In this document: positions 11,771 to 21,770 of the stretch, in pieces
Numbering within the stretch: the first letter of the stretch is position 1
How the letters are laid out: every line of letters begins with the position of its first letter
Assembly: GCA_029747015.1 (NCBI GenBank)
Contig: JAKOGI010001969.1
Coordinates: forward strand, 62,001-126,000
DNA: 64,000 nucleotides
Direction of reading: 5' to 3'
Source of the DNA: Carnegiea gigantea
Lineage: Eukaryota; Streptophyta; Magnoliopsida; Caryophyllales; Cactaceae
Notes under the pieces: model-generated
Told to the model about the DNA's origin: nothing
Seen by the model: the letters and a program-made list of their open reading frames with translations, nothing else
Database searches by the model: none
Position numbers and translations under genes: made by a program

Positions 11771-12407
11771 CACCTTATATGCCACCTTTACCTTTCCCCC
11801 ATAAGAGGACAATTGATGAGCTGGAGACTATAACTTTAGGTGAGGAGTGTAATGATGTGGCTCTAAATAAGTTTCTTGCTATGTTTAAGGACCCTGGTAG
11901 CTTTTATATACATTGCTTGATTAAAAATGTGAGGATCAATAGGGCTTTGTGTGACCTTGGTTCCAGTATGAGTTTGATGCTCTATTTCATTTTCAAGAAA
12001 CTTGACCTAGGAGCGTTGCGACCCACCCCTATATCACTCCAATTAGCGGATAGTGCTATGAAGTACCCTTTGGGTATTTTAGAGGATGTTTCCATTAAGG
12101 GGGTGATTTCTATGTGCATGTTGACTTTATAGTTCTTGATATGGAGGAAGATGCCTATACCCAAATTATTCTTGGGAGGCCTTTCTTGATCACTATAGGT
12201 TGCAATATAGATGTTAAGGGGGGACGATTGACATTTGATGTGGGCAAGAACCATGCTGAGTTTGGTTTGTTTAAGGACCAAGACTTTCTTTCCTTTTCAT
12301 TTGCTTGTTATGGATGTGATGGGGTTGTCACTGATGAGTTTGTGGAATCGTTTGATGGTTGTCCCGATGATCCTCATTTACTTGACTGTGAGTCCACTAA
12401 GGGCTAA
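11771..12407 (+). pseudogene. Athila-like aspartic protease (retropepsin) domain, frameshifted
   Basis: The first piece (frame of 11749-12132) contains ALCDLGSSMSLM, the active-site loop of this family (DLG replaces the canonical DSG/DTG), then LQLADSAMKYPLGILEDV. The frame breaks near 12105 and the domain continues in another frame (12114-12407) with DFIVLDMEED and IILGRPFLITIG, the flap and C-terminal strand. The domain therefore spans about 190 codons in two frames. It would have processed Gag. No reverse transcriptase follows, unlike full-length Athila pol. Confidence 0.75.
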
Positions 12408-13556
12408 AAAGTTGATTGTGCTAAGGTGGATTTAGTTGCCCATTTGCCACCTAGCATAGCTAAGGGCAAGCCCTATGCTGTTAATGCAGGTTCTTTGAGT
12501 GATTACTACAAGTTTGCCAAAGTGTTGTTGTCTTTGTCACCTTTGGACGAGCTAAGTATGACTTTCATTTGGAAATCGAGTTGGGTACTGGCTCATCAGG
12601 AGGTGTCCTCTACAAGCTAATTTTATACCCGGGCTGCGCTGTTTGGTGTTATTTGATGCTTAAGAAGGACATCCATCTCGTTCACTTGAGGTGGTACCTT
12701 CTTTTGCAAGAATTTAGCTTGAGGTTCATAACAAGGGTGATCCAGGAGCTATGATGCCCACTTCTACATCGATTGTTCCTCTTTACAGTGCAAGATGATT
12801 AAATAAGAATGTTGAGCTCTTTACCCTAAAAAAGTGCTTCTCGGGAAGCAATCCAAGCATTTTTTTGTTTCTTTTTCTTGATGTATATATATTCTAGGGT
12901 GTTTTCATTTTCATCAGAAAGAAAGTAAAAAAAGAGGAGAAAAACAAAAAAAAGAAACTAAAAAAAAAGAGCAAAATCAAGGTTAGCAATCCTAGATCAG
13001 TTACCACCATAGTCTAGGGGTGGTAGTTCACATAGACTGTGATCGTGTTACCCCAAAAAAAAGGAAAAATTACAAACTACCTTGGCAGCAGCCACCGCGG
13101 ACTGTCCATGGTGAGCTGTTGTGAGCTAGGTCGAGGTTTTTGACCATGGTGCCCTAATTCTACCACTCATTTCCTTCTCTACTTGACATACTTTCTCTTT
13201 ACCTCCCTCTTTCTCTTTCTAAAACCCTCTATTGACAAACATCTTAACCTTCTATTTCTCCATCATTTTCCCCTTGAATTCTCCCACAATTTCTCCCTTC
13301 TTCTCTTCTTTTGGCTAAATTTCTCTTTTTCTCACACAAATTTCCACTTTTTCTCTTTCTACCCATCCTTTCAACTTCATTTCCTTTATTTCACCATTAT
13401 CCTCTATTCCTTCTTCAAACTTCCTTTTTTCTCTCACATTCACCTTTCCTATACTTTATTACCATGAAATGCCCTCCATTCTTCCATTTATCTTCCTTTC
13501 ATACCCTATTTCCTCTATTGTTGAGGATTTTTTTCTAACTTCATTTCATAATTCCT
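12408..13556 (+). other. spacer replacing the RT-integrase region
   Basis: Weak coding remains (to about 12620) give way to non-coding sequence. At about 12826-12860 is AGTGCTTCTCGGGAAGCAAT, a form of the conserved 'cgcttc..gggaggcaaccca' motif that normally follows the end of pol in Athila/Tat elements. Its presence only about 400 bases after the protease suggests that the pol interior was deleted. 12920-12975 is A-rich, and 13150-13550 is a pyrimidine-rich tract whose open frames look like compositional artefacts. Confidence 0.55.
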
Positions 13557-14760
13557 ATGGCACCCAAAAAGAAGCTAAGGACCACTTAAGAAAAAGGTAT
13601 ATTGAGCCAAGCACCACAGCAGACTTCAAGGACATCCACCACCGCCAGGACCCGAGGGAGTGTTCTTCATCCACTTGATTTAACTCATCCTAATCATGTT
13701 GCACATTATAATAATTGGAGTAGTACATTAGTTGCTACATGTTTCTATAATGAGGATTTGTTAGCCCAATTGGGGTTGTTCGATAACATTAGATCGTTGT
13801 TTGCTTAGGGCAAGATAGGTCAGTTCATTAAAATGAAGGATCGCACCTATAGGGAACTCACCGTCTAGTTTTTGAGTGCTTTGCATGTTGAGATCACTTG
13901 AGGTCTACGATGATAAGAAGGGTACATTTCATTCTTTTTACTAGGCGAATTCTAGGAAATGAACCTTAGCACCCTAAACAACATGTCTGACTTCCCATCT
14001 AACTTGGACTTGCTTTGGCATCAAGTCTTCTCGAAATTTAACCAGAATGTCTCTTGGGATGAGATTTCCGAGGATCATGATAAAATACAAGTACATGCAA
14101 GGGCACCTTCATTAGGAATCTTTGTAACCGGGTGCCCTAACGCATGCTTTCATGTGGTGTCTTTGCTAGGGACAATAGTCTAAATGTCCCTAGATTGTCT
14201 GGCTATATTTCTTGTCTAGTATGATGAATGGTGATAAAATTAACCCTGGGTCTTTCTTGGCTTAACAATTATACAATGTAGCTACGAGAATTGCAGACAG
14301 GATAGTCATTGGGGGGTCTCATCACTATTATTGCTAGATGTTTAGGTGTTGAGCCAAACACCGAGGATTGAGTTTAAGGGTCTGAGCAGCTTGATAAGGC
14401 TACTTTTAAACAAATGAAAATCTATAGGGTTGGGGCTTGGCAGTTATCCTGGATCTACCCTGGGAACTAGGTTTTGCCAATTCCCAACGTTGAGCGGAGC
14501 ACCTTACTTCATTGGGCCAACCTTCCATGGTTACCTGGTGATGCTGATATTGTCCTTCTCGCACCACCTTGACACCCACCTACTTTCCATGGTGGCCCTA
14601 GTTCATCCTCTCAGCCTTCTTCCATTGACTATGAGGAGGTTCAAGCCACCCTTAGACCCATTCAAGAGGAACAAGCCTCCCTATGAGCCTATGTTGAAAC
14701 AGAACACACTACTCTTTGTGACTTTGTCCAAGAGTGACATGATAACCTGCGTGGGATGAT
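13557..14760 (+). pseudogene. downstream ORF of Athila-like element (function unknown)
   Basis: The frame from ATG 13557 starts MAPKKKLRTT, a basic start typical of the extra ORF carried by Athila/Tat elements. It continues past a stop as VATCFYNEDLLAQLGLFDNI, with KMKDRTYRELTV and FLSALHVEIT blocks, then NNMSDFPSN in a shifted frame (13959-14183). This order matches the plant-mobile-domain-like or env-position ORF of such elements as far as I can judge by eye. Several stops break it. The role of this ORF is not established. A proline-rich piece at 14430-14759 may be its tail. Confidence 0.5.
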
Positions 14761-16585
14761 AGCCACCCAAAATCAGTATTTAGGTTTGTATTTTAGTTTT
14801 GCATTTTTGGATTTACTCCATGTTGCTAGTTTAAGGCGCCTGGTGCCTAGTTCCTTAGTTCGAGCATGCATATAGATTGTTAACGATTGCACTTAGTTTT
14901 GCATTTCAGGATTTACTCCATGTTGCTAGAGCTTGTAGTTAATGCATTTTGTATCATTCTACTAGTTTTGCATTTCTTGTGCATTAGAAGCATGATATTT
15001 AGGGTAGTTTTGCATTTTAGGTTTGCTTTCATTTAGCCTTGAATTTTAGGGGAAAAAAACAAAAAAAGTGAAAAAACAGCAAAATGAAAAAAAAAACGAA
15101 CCAGCAAAAAGATCCTCTGATGATGAACTTGGTAGGCTAGGTAGTCTTGTTTGGTTTAGAATGTTCTATTGTTATGCCCAATTATTAATAAAAGTTTTTT
15201 GAAAGTGAGTTTGTGAAAATGTGTGCTTCATGTTTTGGCCTTGTGTTGAGTACGAATTGTTTGCATTATGATTCTTTGCATGAATGCTGGCATATGGATC
15301 CAAATAAGCCATTTATGACTTTGGTAGATGTCCTATGAGGTTTTGAGCTTTATAATGTCAATCTATCAATTTTAGTCTCTTTCCTTTTCTGCAGTGACTC
15401 TTCCTAGATATCATTTCTCCAGAACTTGTTTTGACTCTCATTCAAGATATAGGAAAAATGACTGAGGCATTCTTTGATTCGATGAACTCCATAGACCAAA
15501 TGGCCACCCTTGTATGCATGGTATACCCCTTGCTAGCCACTTTGAGTCTTATATCTATGTTTATTGATGTGAGCCTCCATATTTAGTCTTTGACCAAACA
15601 CATATCTTACCTTTGAGCCAAGACTAGAGAGGATGTCACTCCTTAATATTTTGTTTAGGAGTTAGTTTAGAGCATTAAGATCTTTTGGTGCTTTGGTTTG
15701 GTTTGTAGGTGAAGGGTTTCATGTTGACATGTTCATTTAAGAGATCCCTTGTTTTATTATAGAATGGTTGAAGAAGAGTTGAAACAAACCAAAAAAAAAA
15801 AAAAACAAGAGAGTTTGATGTTTATTTCCCATGGCCACACCCTTTGTTGAAAGAAAATTAAAAATGAACAAAATGAACAAAAACTAAACAAAGAAAAACA
15901 GAGGAGAAAGAAAATAAAAGAGGTTCCCCTTGTTGGATATAATTACTTTTGAGTTTCAACTCTTTTCTTCTCATTTGATCACATAAGGGGATTTTCCTGT
16001 GTATTTGAGCGGTATTGGTTTGAGGAGAGTTTTTCATGATGACGTTGGGAGAGTTTGGCTCTTAGTCTTTGGCTTTTAGCTCCACATTTTCAAAAATATT
16101 TGTTCCTCTTCAACCTTTACCCTTAGCCCTATTACAACCCATATTAAGTCCTCATGATTGTTTAATATGTGTATTGCATATCAGTGATGGCGAATTAGAG
16201 AGTTTTAGCAAGCTTATGGTTGATTTGAGTCTTTGGAAGGAGATTTGAGAGAGCCTTACTACATCTTAAATCATATGAGTAAAGAGTATCACATGACTAA
16301 AGTGAGGTTCTACCAGTTTTTCTAGCTCTAACTATTTCCTATGTTGGCATGACTGTGTTCGATAATTTGGGGCAATTAATTCAAACTTTGACATTGTGGG
16401 CTTAAAGGAACTTTCAAAAACTCCATCTTCCTGTTTGATTGCCAAATTTATTTGAGCACTGTTGGGCTAGCTTTGGGTTGATCTTACCATTGAGGATCCT
16501 ACTAATGCCTTACCTAAGGAGCTTGTGAATAATTTCTAGTTTTACAATTGCTTATGGACAAGCAATTGTTCAAGCATGGAAAATT
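14761..16585 (+). other. 3' untranslated internal region
   Basis: About 1.8 kb without a convincing gene. It includes the near-direct repeat 'TTTTGCATTT..GGATTTACTCCATGTTGCTAG' at about 14797-14830 and 14898-14930, and A-rich tracts at 15050-15100, 15790-15810 and 15850-15920. It ends with AAGCATGGAAAA at about 16572-16583, where the polypurine tract should be. Confidence 0.5.
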
Positions 16586-17763
16586 TGGTAAATGTCAAGA
16601 ATGTGCATCATTTTAGGGTCATTTGATAGCATTTTCTAGGGATTTATATGCCTAAGTATATGATTTGCATCCCTTTTTCTATTTGGTGCTTGGGTATGTT
16701 TCTTCACTGCGTTTCACAAGTTCTAGGCCCTTTTGACCTAGCATTGACCCTCATTTGGATGCATTTTTGAGTTACCACAATAGTACTCCCATTCTATTTG
16801 TGCTAGAGGTGACCACGGTCTGGCCATGGTGCCTATTGCGGTTCTCTTTGTTTTCCCTTAAATGTGTGGTTGAGGAAGCTTGAGTTCGGGTATTTGCTGG
16901 CATTTCTAGCTATGAGCAGCAAGAGGATACCTAACCATATATTTCATCTCTCTCATTAGTTTTAGGATTTTTCTTAAAGAGAAACAAGGTTAGAAGGAAG
17001 GAATTTGCAATTGGATCCTTAAAGGTTGAAGGATCATTGAAGAAACTCCATCATTGCTAAGCTTTGTCTTCTCTCTTCTTGAACTTTAGTTTGTTTGATT
17101 TAGATGTTGTTTTGTTTAATCATGAGTGAGTAGTTTAATTCAATCTAAGGACTGGTTTGTCGAAGTATTGATGTTGAATCTTTAATCTTTGCTTCTTGTG
17201 CTCAATCTATTTTGGAAAGGTTTTATTCTATCTTGTGATTGTATTGATGTGAGTAAGTTTTGACCAGATTTTCTTACATATATTAGATAGTTGAGCAAAG
17301 TACTGAAAGGAGAAACTCACTATTAGACTAAAAAGATTGAACTTGACTTAGTAATCTTTAAGAAAGAATTACAAGTTTAGAGGGAGCCTTTGGCAGATAA
17401 AAATCTTTAGCCTAGACCAAAATGAGGACATTTGAAAGAATGATAATCGATTTAGAGTAGGTAATTCAGTTTATTCGGAAGAAAAGGTTGAGTTTAATTA
17501 GATTGCAATTTCTTGAACTAATCCACACTAGAGAAGAGTGCATCTTTAATTCAAATATTTAACACTTTAATTAGGCAAAACAAAACCCTAGATGCTTCAC
17601 TTTGATTGAATTCCCATATAGCTAATAAGCATAGTTGAAACAATCTGCTAAAATTTATTCGCTTAGCATTTTTGGTAGGATAAGATTCAAGAGATTGCGA
17701 TGGGTCCCACAGGAGGATATTTTATCTAAACTGTAACACCCACGCACTTTGCGGGTTGTGTCA
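16586..17763 (+). repeat. 3' LTR of Athila-like element
   Basis: It begins TGGTAAATG and ends GGTTGTGTCA, followed directly by TCTCT. It is paired with 9666-10658 and is longer by the roughly 190-base segment missing from the 5' LTR. Confidence 0.8.
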
Positions 17764-17768
17764 TCTCT
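17764..17768. repeat. target site duplication, right copy (TCTCT)
   Basis: An exact match to 9661-9665, immediately after the CA that ends the 3' LTR. Confidence 0.85.
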
Positions 17769-18400
17769 ATGCAAGTACATTCACTCTACTAGGAAGAAGA
17801 GTCATAGCATCAACATCATATTTATCGCCACTTCTCTTAGGAGTGACCCTCTCACTTGACTAGTGATAATTGTTAGAAGCCATCTTCTCTAATAATGCCT
17901 TTCCTACCCAATAGACTTTCCTATAAGAGCTCTACCAGATGCCGCATCAATGGACATTGTTATTGACTGGTCTAGTATATTGTAGAATGTCTAGATTAGA
18001 AGCCAATTGGGAACACCATGTTGGGGACATTACCACTGAAGTCTATTGAATCTCTCCCAAACCTAGTAAAGGGACTTTCTATCGCACTGAGTGAAGGAGG
18101 CAATATACGTTTTTAACTTTACAGTGTTACTTGGAGGAAAGCACTTGCAGAGAAAAGAGTTGGAGAGTTATACTCCTCATTCAATAACCAATTTCTGGCT
18201 TTATCGTTCAAGGAGGCAGGGAAATGCTTGAGCCGAATATCATCATTAGAGACCCCATTAAAGCTGAGAGTATCGTATTTTGCTAGAAAATTGCCAATAC
18301 ACACAATAGGATTCTCCATAAGATGTCCACCAAATGAATCTTACGCCAAAAAGTTTACGAGGGCTAGCCTAGCCTCAAATTATTAGCTTTGATTATTGAC
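17769..18400 (-). pseudogene. N-terminal gag remnant of the interrupted minus-strand element
   Basis: This is the other half of the gag interrupted at 9660. On the minus strand 18319-18119 reads as a gag piece with IGNFLAKYDTLSFNGVSNDD, then KHFPASLNDKARNWLLNEE, the conserved N-terminal half of the plant retrotransposon gag domain. Frame shifts follow toward 17769. The order (N-terminal part here, C-terminal part at 9439-9660) is exactly what removing the 9666-17763 insertion would give. Confidence 0.65.
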
Positions 18401-18728
18401 CTCATAATAGAGGATGTTATGTCAGTGGCATTCTTTGATATTGCATAGTCATCTATCACTCAATTGCCACCTTCTTTCTTCTTCTTTCTCGCCTCTCTGC
18501 CTCATTTTTGTGTATTTGCCTTAATTGCAAATCAAGAAGAGCAAGGTTTTGACTTCCTTAACTACTTCTGTACATACAAAACAAACACTAAATCAAGTAG
18601 AAGCAGGCTTAAACAAGAATAAAAGAAGAACTAAACTACAAAAAGAACAACAACAACCCTAGTCTAGAGTATTCTAATCGGCTTTGTTATTGGAAGAAAC
18701 ACGATCTCTAGCAATAGCACCAAAAACT
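18401..18728 (-). promoter_or_regulatory. leader and decayed primer site of the interrupted element
   Basis: Read on the minus strand, the sequence just before gag contains AAGTTTTTGGTGCTATTGCT (18728-18709), a decayed form of the TTTTTGGCGCCGTTGCC primer region of Athila/Tat elements. It marks the junction with an LTR to the right. Confidence 0.5.
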
Positions 18729-20280
18729 TATTAAATCAAGTATGCAAGTAACCAATGTGGTTATAGCTAGCAACCGACAAGCATGGGTCGATCTGACTTG
18801 GAATTGGCTTTCATGTACCAAAGCCACTTAAATTACTAAAAGCTAAGTGAATTAGATTTTGAGATTTAAGTAACAATTCAGAATACGATAATGACTAAAA
18901 AGTATGATTTAGGAATCAAACAATTAAAATGACCCAAGTTTGAATAAATAATAGAATTATCACAGCAAATTAATTACTAAACACATCAAACTTATTCAAG
19001 CATACAACAAGAATAAAGAGATTTCCAGTTAAGCCCATGTCCTCCCTCTTTCAAGGGTTGAAGACTAATTCTAAAATCATAACCACTTATTTTCATGGGA
19101 CTAAAAGTTGAAAGATCACAAGATAAAGAATCTCTAATCTTAATTAGAGCTACAATATTTTAATGTCAAAATCAGAACTATACACTGTTTAACACTCTGT
19201 AAAGGTTTGACCTTTCAACATTTCCCTAAATTTGAATAAAAATAGCTAAAGACTATTTCAAGCCTTTTACTGAGCATGTGGTCAACAAATTAGAATTCCG
19301 TAATACAAGCAAGGGACAAGTATGACTGGGCTTAGTTCATGATTAATTATGCATATTTATTCCTAACCTAAGTTGGTATATTCAACCGCTAAATTTGATG
19401 AGAATCACATTGCAATAATGAGAAGCATTATACCAACAACAGCTAAGAAATTGAAATGATTAGACATTGGAGAAAGAGGTTAAATAGACAAACTTAGGAA
19501 CTGAATTATTAAAAGAGTAGAAATCTTTAAATGAACGATAGCAATCCTCAAACCCAAAGTATTAATGTGCTAACCTATATTCTAAAACCTAACTAATAAC
19601 TCAAGCAAAGGATGTTTTTTCGGTAAAACACCGGGTCTTATTTAAAGCAAAATAACAGCTGACTTAGAGAGGGGCATGGTTGTGTTGTTCAGTGTGGCTA
19701 ACATGTGGCACCAACTTTGAAATTCTAACCTAGGTGACATGTTCATGCTTGTTCTTTTGTTGTTGTTTTAACCAATTGTTGATACCGTAACCATGCCATT
19801 CAGTCAGATATGTCATGTCATCTTTACCTTCCATGCTTCACATTCTTGAAAGCTCCCCTACCTGAAACTTCCCTCTTCCTTAGCTCACATTCCCGCTCAT
19901 ATCAACCTTCCCATCGATCCTTTTCAAATATTTAGAACTAAGGCAATGAATACTTGAAAATGAGAAAATTCCTTAGTCAAATGAACATGAGATAAAATGG
20001 GAGAAATAAGCCGTCACTTAGGCATATTCAACAATATCAAGGGAATAAGGCAAGAATAAGCGAGGAAAATGAGTAAAAATAAAACTTTACATGCCTTCCT
20101 ATATAGAAAGAACACCCTGCTTTAGAAGTTCCTAGTGCAAAAGGAGGAGTAAATATAGAGCCTTGTCTAACAGGAGAGCACATAGACAATGGGAATGTTA
20201 GAATGCATCAAAAGACTCAGGTAGTTATTGGGAATATAAACTGTTGACCGCACCATACGATAACTCTTCATACAATAGTT
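18729..20280 (-). repeat. probable 5' LTR of the interrupted Athila/Tat-like element
   Basis: The left edge is set by the neighbouring primer site. In element sense a TTTAAATAAG TATA-like box lies at about 19643-19634. No partner LTR was found to the left, so the right edge cannot be fixed by a repeat or target duplication; the end given is simply where LINE1 coding similarity begins. No other gene is visible in this 1.5 kb. Confidence 0.4.
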
Positions 20281-20465
20281 GCTCTAGTCTTTTTAGAGAA
20301 CATGGATAATGTTTGCTTATGGAATATATGAGGCCTGAATTGTCCTAGTAACTAAGAGGTTGTGAAAAACTTCCTCAGATAGAATAAATGCGATATGCTG
20401 GCACTTCTTGAGACTAAGACCACTTCTCCTAAGGAGTTAGATATTCATCATGTCATTAATAATAT
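20281..20465 (+). pseudogene. LINE1 endonuclease N-terminus (fragment 1)
   Basis: The plus strand from about 20301 reads MDNVCLWNI then GLN, and further NFLR and NKCDMLALLETKT. This is the start of the apurinic-endonuclease-like domain of plant L1 LINEs (usual form 'WNVRGLN..., ALLET'). Stops replace several residues. The frame is cut by a hAT-like insertion at 20466 and resumes at 21015. Confidence 0.6.
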
Positions 20466-21014
20466 GGTTGAGCAAAAAAATCGAGTACCTGATCTTCGAT
20501 GGATATGGACCTGGTAGGTCCGGACCTAGAATCGAGACCAATTCCAAATTCTTAGGCCCGATTGCAACTATGTCTGGGTTTGCATCATGAAACTTAGAAC
20601 TGGAATCAGACCCGTTTTCCTATCCAAGAGTTATTTTTTAGAAAAATATTTGGGGAATATAAACCAAACTCGAATCGTAGTAGCTATGAGTTTAAGTCTG
20701 TGCGTCTGTGCTCCTTTGCGTCTGTGCATGTGTTCTCACTCTATTACTATCTCACTTTCAAAGATTTATGTGTGTACCTTTGCCCATTGACGTTTAATTC
20801 TCTAGTCGAGGACGACGAGTAATTGTGACGACTAATTAGATTGATAGTTCGATTTTCTGGTCAAAAACTGAAAACAAACTTTTTAGACCGGGTCCAAGAA
20901 TCTTGGAACCGGGCCAATCGGGATAAGGACCAGTTCCTAAATTTTTGGACCAAGTCTAATTAGGACAGGGATCGATTCTATGAAAATGAACTAGGTACAC
21001 AGCCCTGCTCAACC
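20466..21014. mobile_element. small hAT-like non-autonomous element (putative)
   Basis: A 549-base insert inside the LINE1 endonuclease. Its ends are inverted: GGTTGAGCA at 20466-20474 and TGCTCAACC at 21006-21014, and both continue inward toward a TACC/GGTA. The interior is full of GGTCC/GGACC-type motifs (GGTCCGGACC at about 20517, CGGGCCAATCGGGA near 20912), which are typical of hAT subterminal regions. There is no transposase. A clean 8-bp target duplication could not be identified, so the exact ends are uncertain. Confidence 0.5.
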
Positions 21015-21770
21015 CCACTTGGTAATGCTACCTCTCTAGCTAGAAGTAGAATATGGCTTTTGTGGAATCCTAGCAAAGGTGATTTGAATTTCTAGCAAAC
21101 ACATCAAAAAATGCATATTTCGCTAATTTATCTAGCAAGATTGTGTTTATTATTATTGTTTATGGCACTATTAGAGATGATAAGAGGAAAGATATTGGCA
21201 TACTTTGAGACAAGTCAGTTTATTAATTAGTGAACTGTGGCTAAAATTTTAATAGCCTTCAAATAGTAGATTAAAGGAGATCAAGCTATGTTTAATGACA
21301 TCGAAGATTTTATATAATGTGTTGATGATTGTTGTCAACAGGAAATTAAGCATATGGGTTGTCAGTTTACATGGAGTAATTAAGAAGGGCACTCAAGGGT
21401 CTATTCTAAATTAGATAGGATCTTGATGAATGGGGAACGATTATCTTCTCTCCATCTTATATGTTAAGAAGTATTGCATGAAGATATATCTGACCATTGT
21501 TTTTCATTACTCCATTTGAAGTCTGTACTAGGTAATAGAAAGGGCCATTTTAAGTTTTTCAACATGTGGACCACGGCTCCAAACTCTTTGACTGTGGTGG
21601 GTTATGTATGGAGAATGGAAGTATAAGATACTCCTATTTACAAGCTAGTTAGTAAGCTAAAGGCTTCGAAAGACCTTTTAAGACTTCTAAAATAGGAGTA
21701 ACTTTGTGTACGTTCATCACTAGATCGTGTTATCTAAGCAAAAGCTTTATCAGACTCAAATAGCTCTCCA
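21015..21770 (+). pseudogene. LINE1 endonuclease, continued (fragment 2)
   Basis: Coding similarity resumes with SRIWLLWNPSKGD, then GCQFTWSN, SRVYSKLDRILMN and EDISDHCFSLL, all standard blocks of the plant L1 endonuclease (the SDH motif carries catalytic residues). It runs on into the linker before the reverse transcriptase. There are multiple stops and frame changes. It is interrupted at 21770 by a second LINE and continues at 30090. Confidence 0.7.
21754..21770. repeat. 17-base target site duplication, left copy
   Basis: ACTCAAATAGCTCTCCA directly precedes the 5' end of the inserted LINE. The same 17 bases with one A-to-G change occur at 30073-30089, directly after the poly-A tail. Confidence 0.8.

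Larger units (their letters stand above)
9666..17763 (+). mobile_element. Athila-like LTR retrotransposon lacking RT and integrase
   Basis: A complete 8.1-kb insertion: 5' LTR, decayed tRNA-Asp-type primer site, gag, protease, a long spacer, a downstream ORF, a long 3' untranslated region and 3' LTR, bounded by the TCTCT duplication. It lies in opposite orientation to, and inside the gag of, a related element (pieces at 8380-9660 and 17769-18400). I find no reverse transcriptase, RNase H or integrase motif in any frame between protease and the downstream ORF, so it fits the non-autonomous gag-only class (TR-GAG-like) and would have moved with enzymes supplied by another element. The gag and ORF frames are broken by stops, so the copy is dead. 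Confidence 0.8.

Noticed and set aside
12900..12980. A-rich tract that could mark a LINE or SINE tail
   Set aside because: No target duplication or upstream LINE/SINE sequence was found, and it lies in the non-coding spacer of the Athila-like element.
13183..13538. Phe/Ser/Leu-rich open frames that resemble membrane proteins
   Set aside because: The DNA is a pyrimidine-rich tract inside the Athila-like element. Hydrophobic residues follow from CTT/TTC composition alone.
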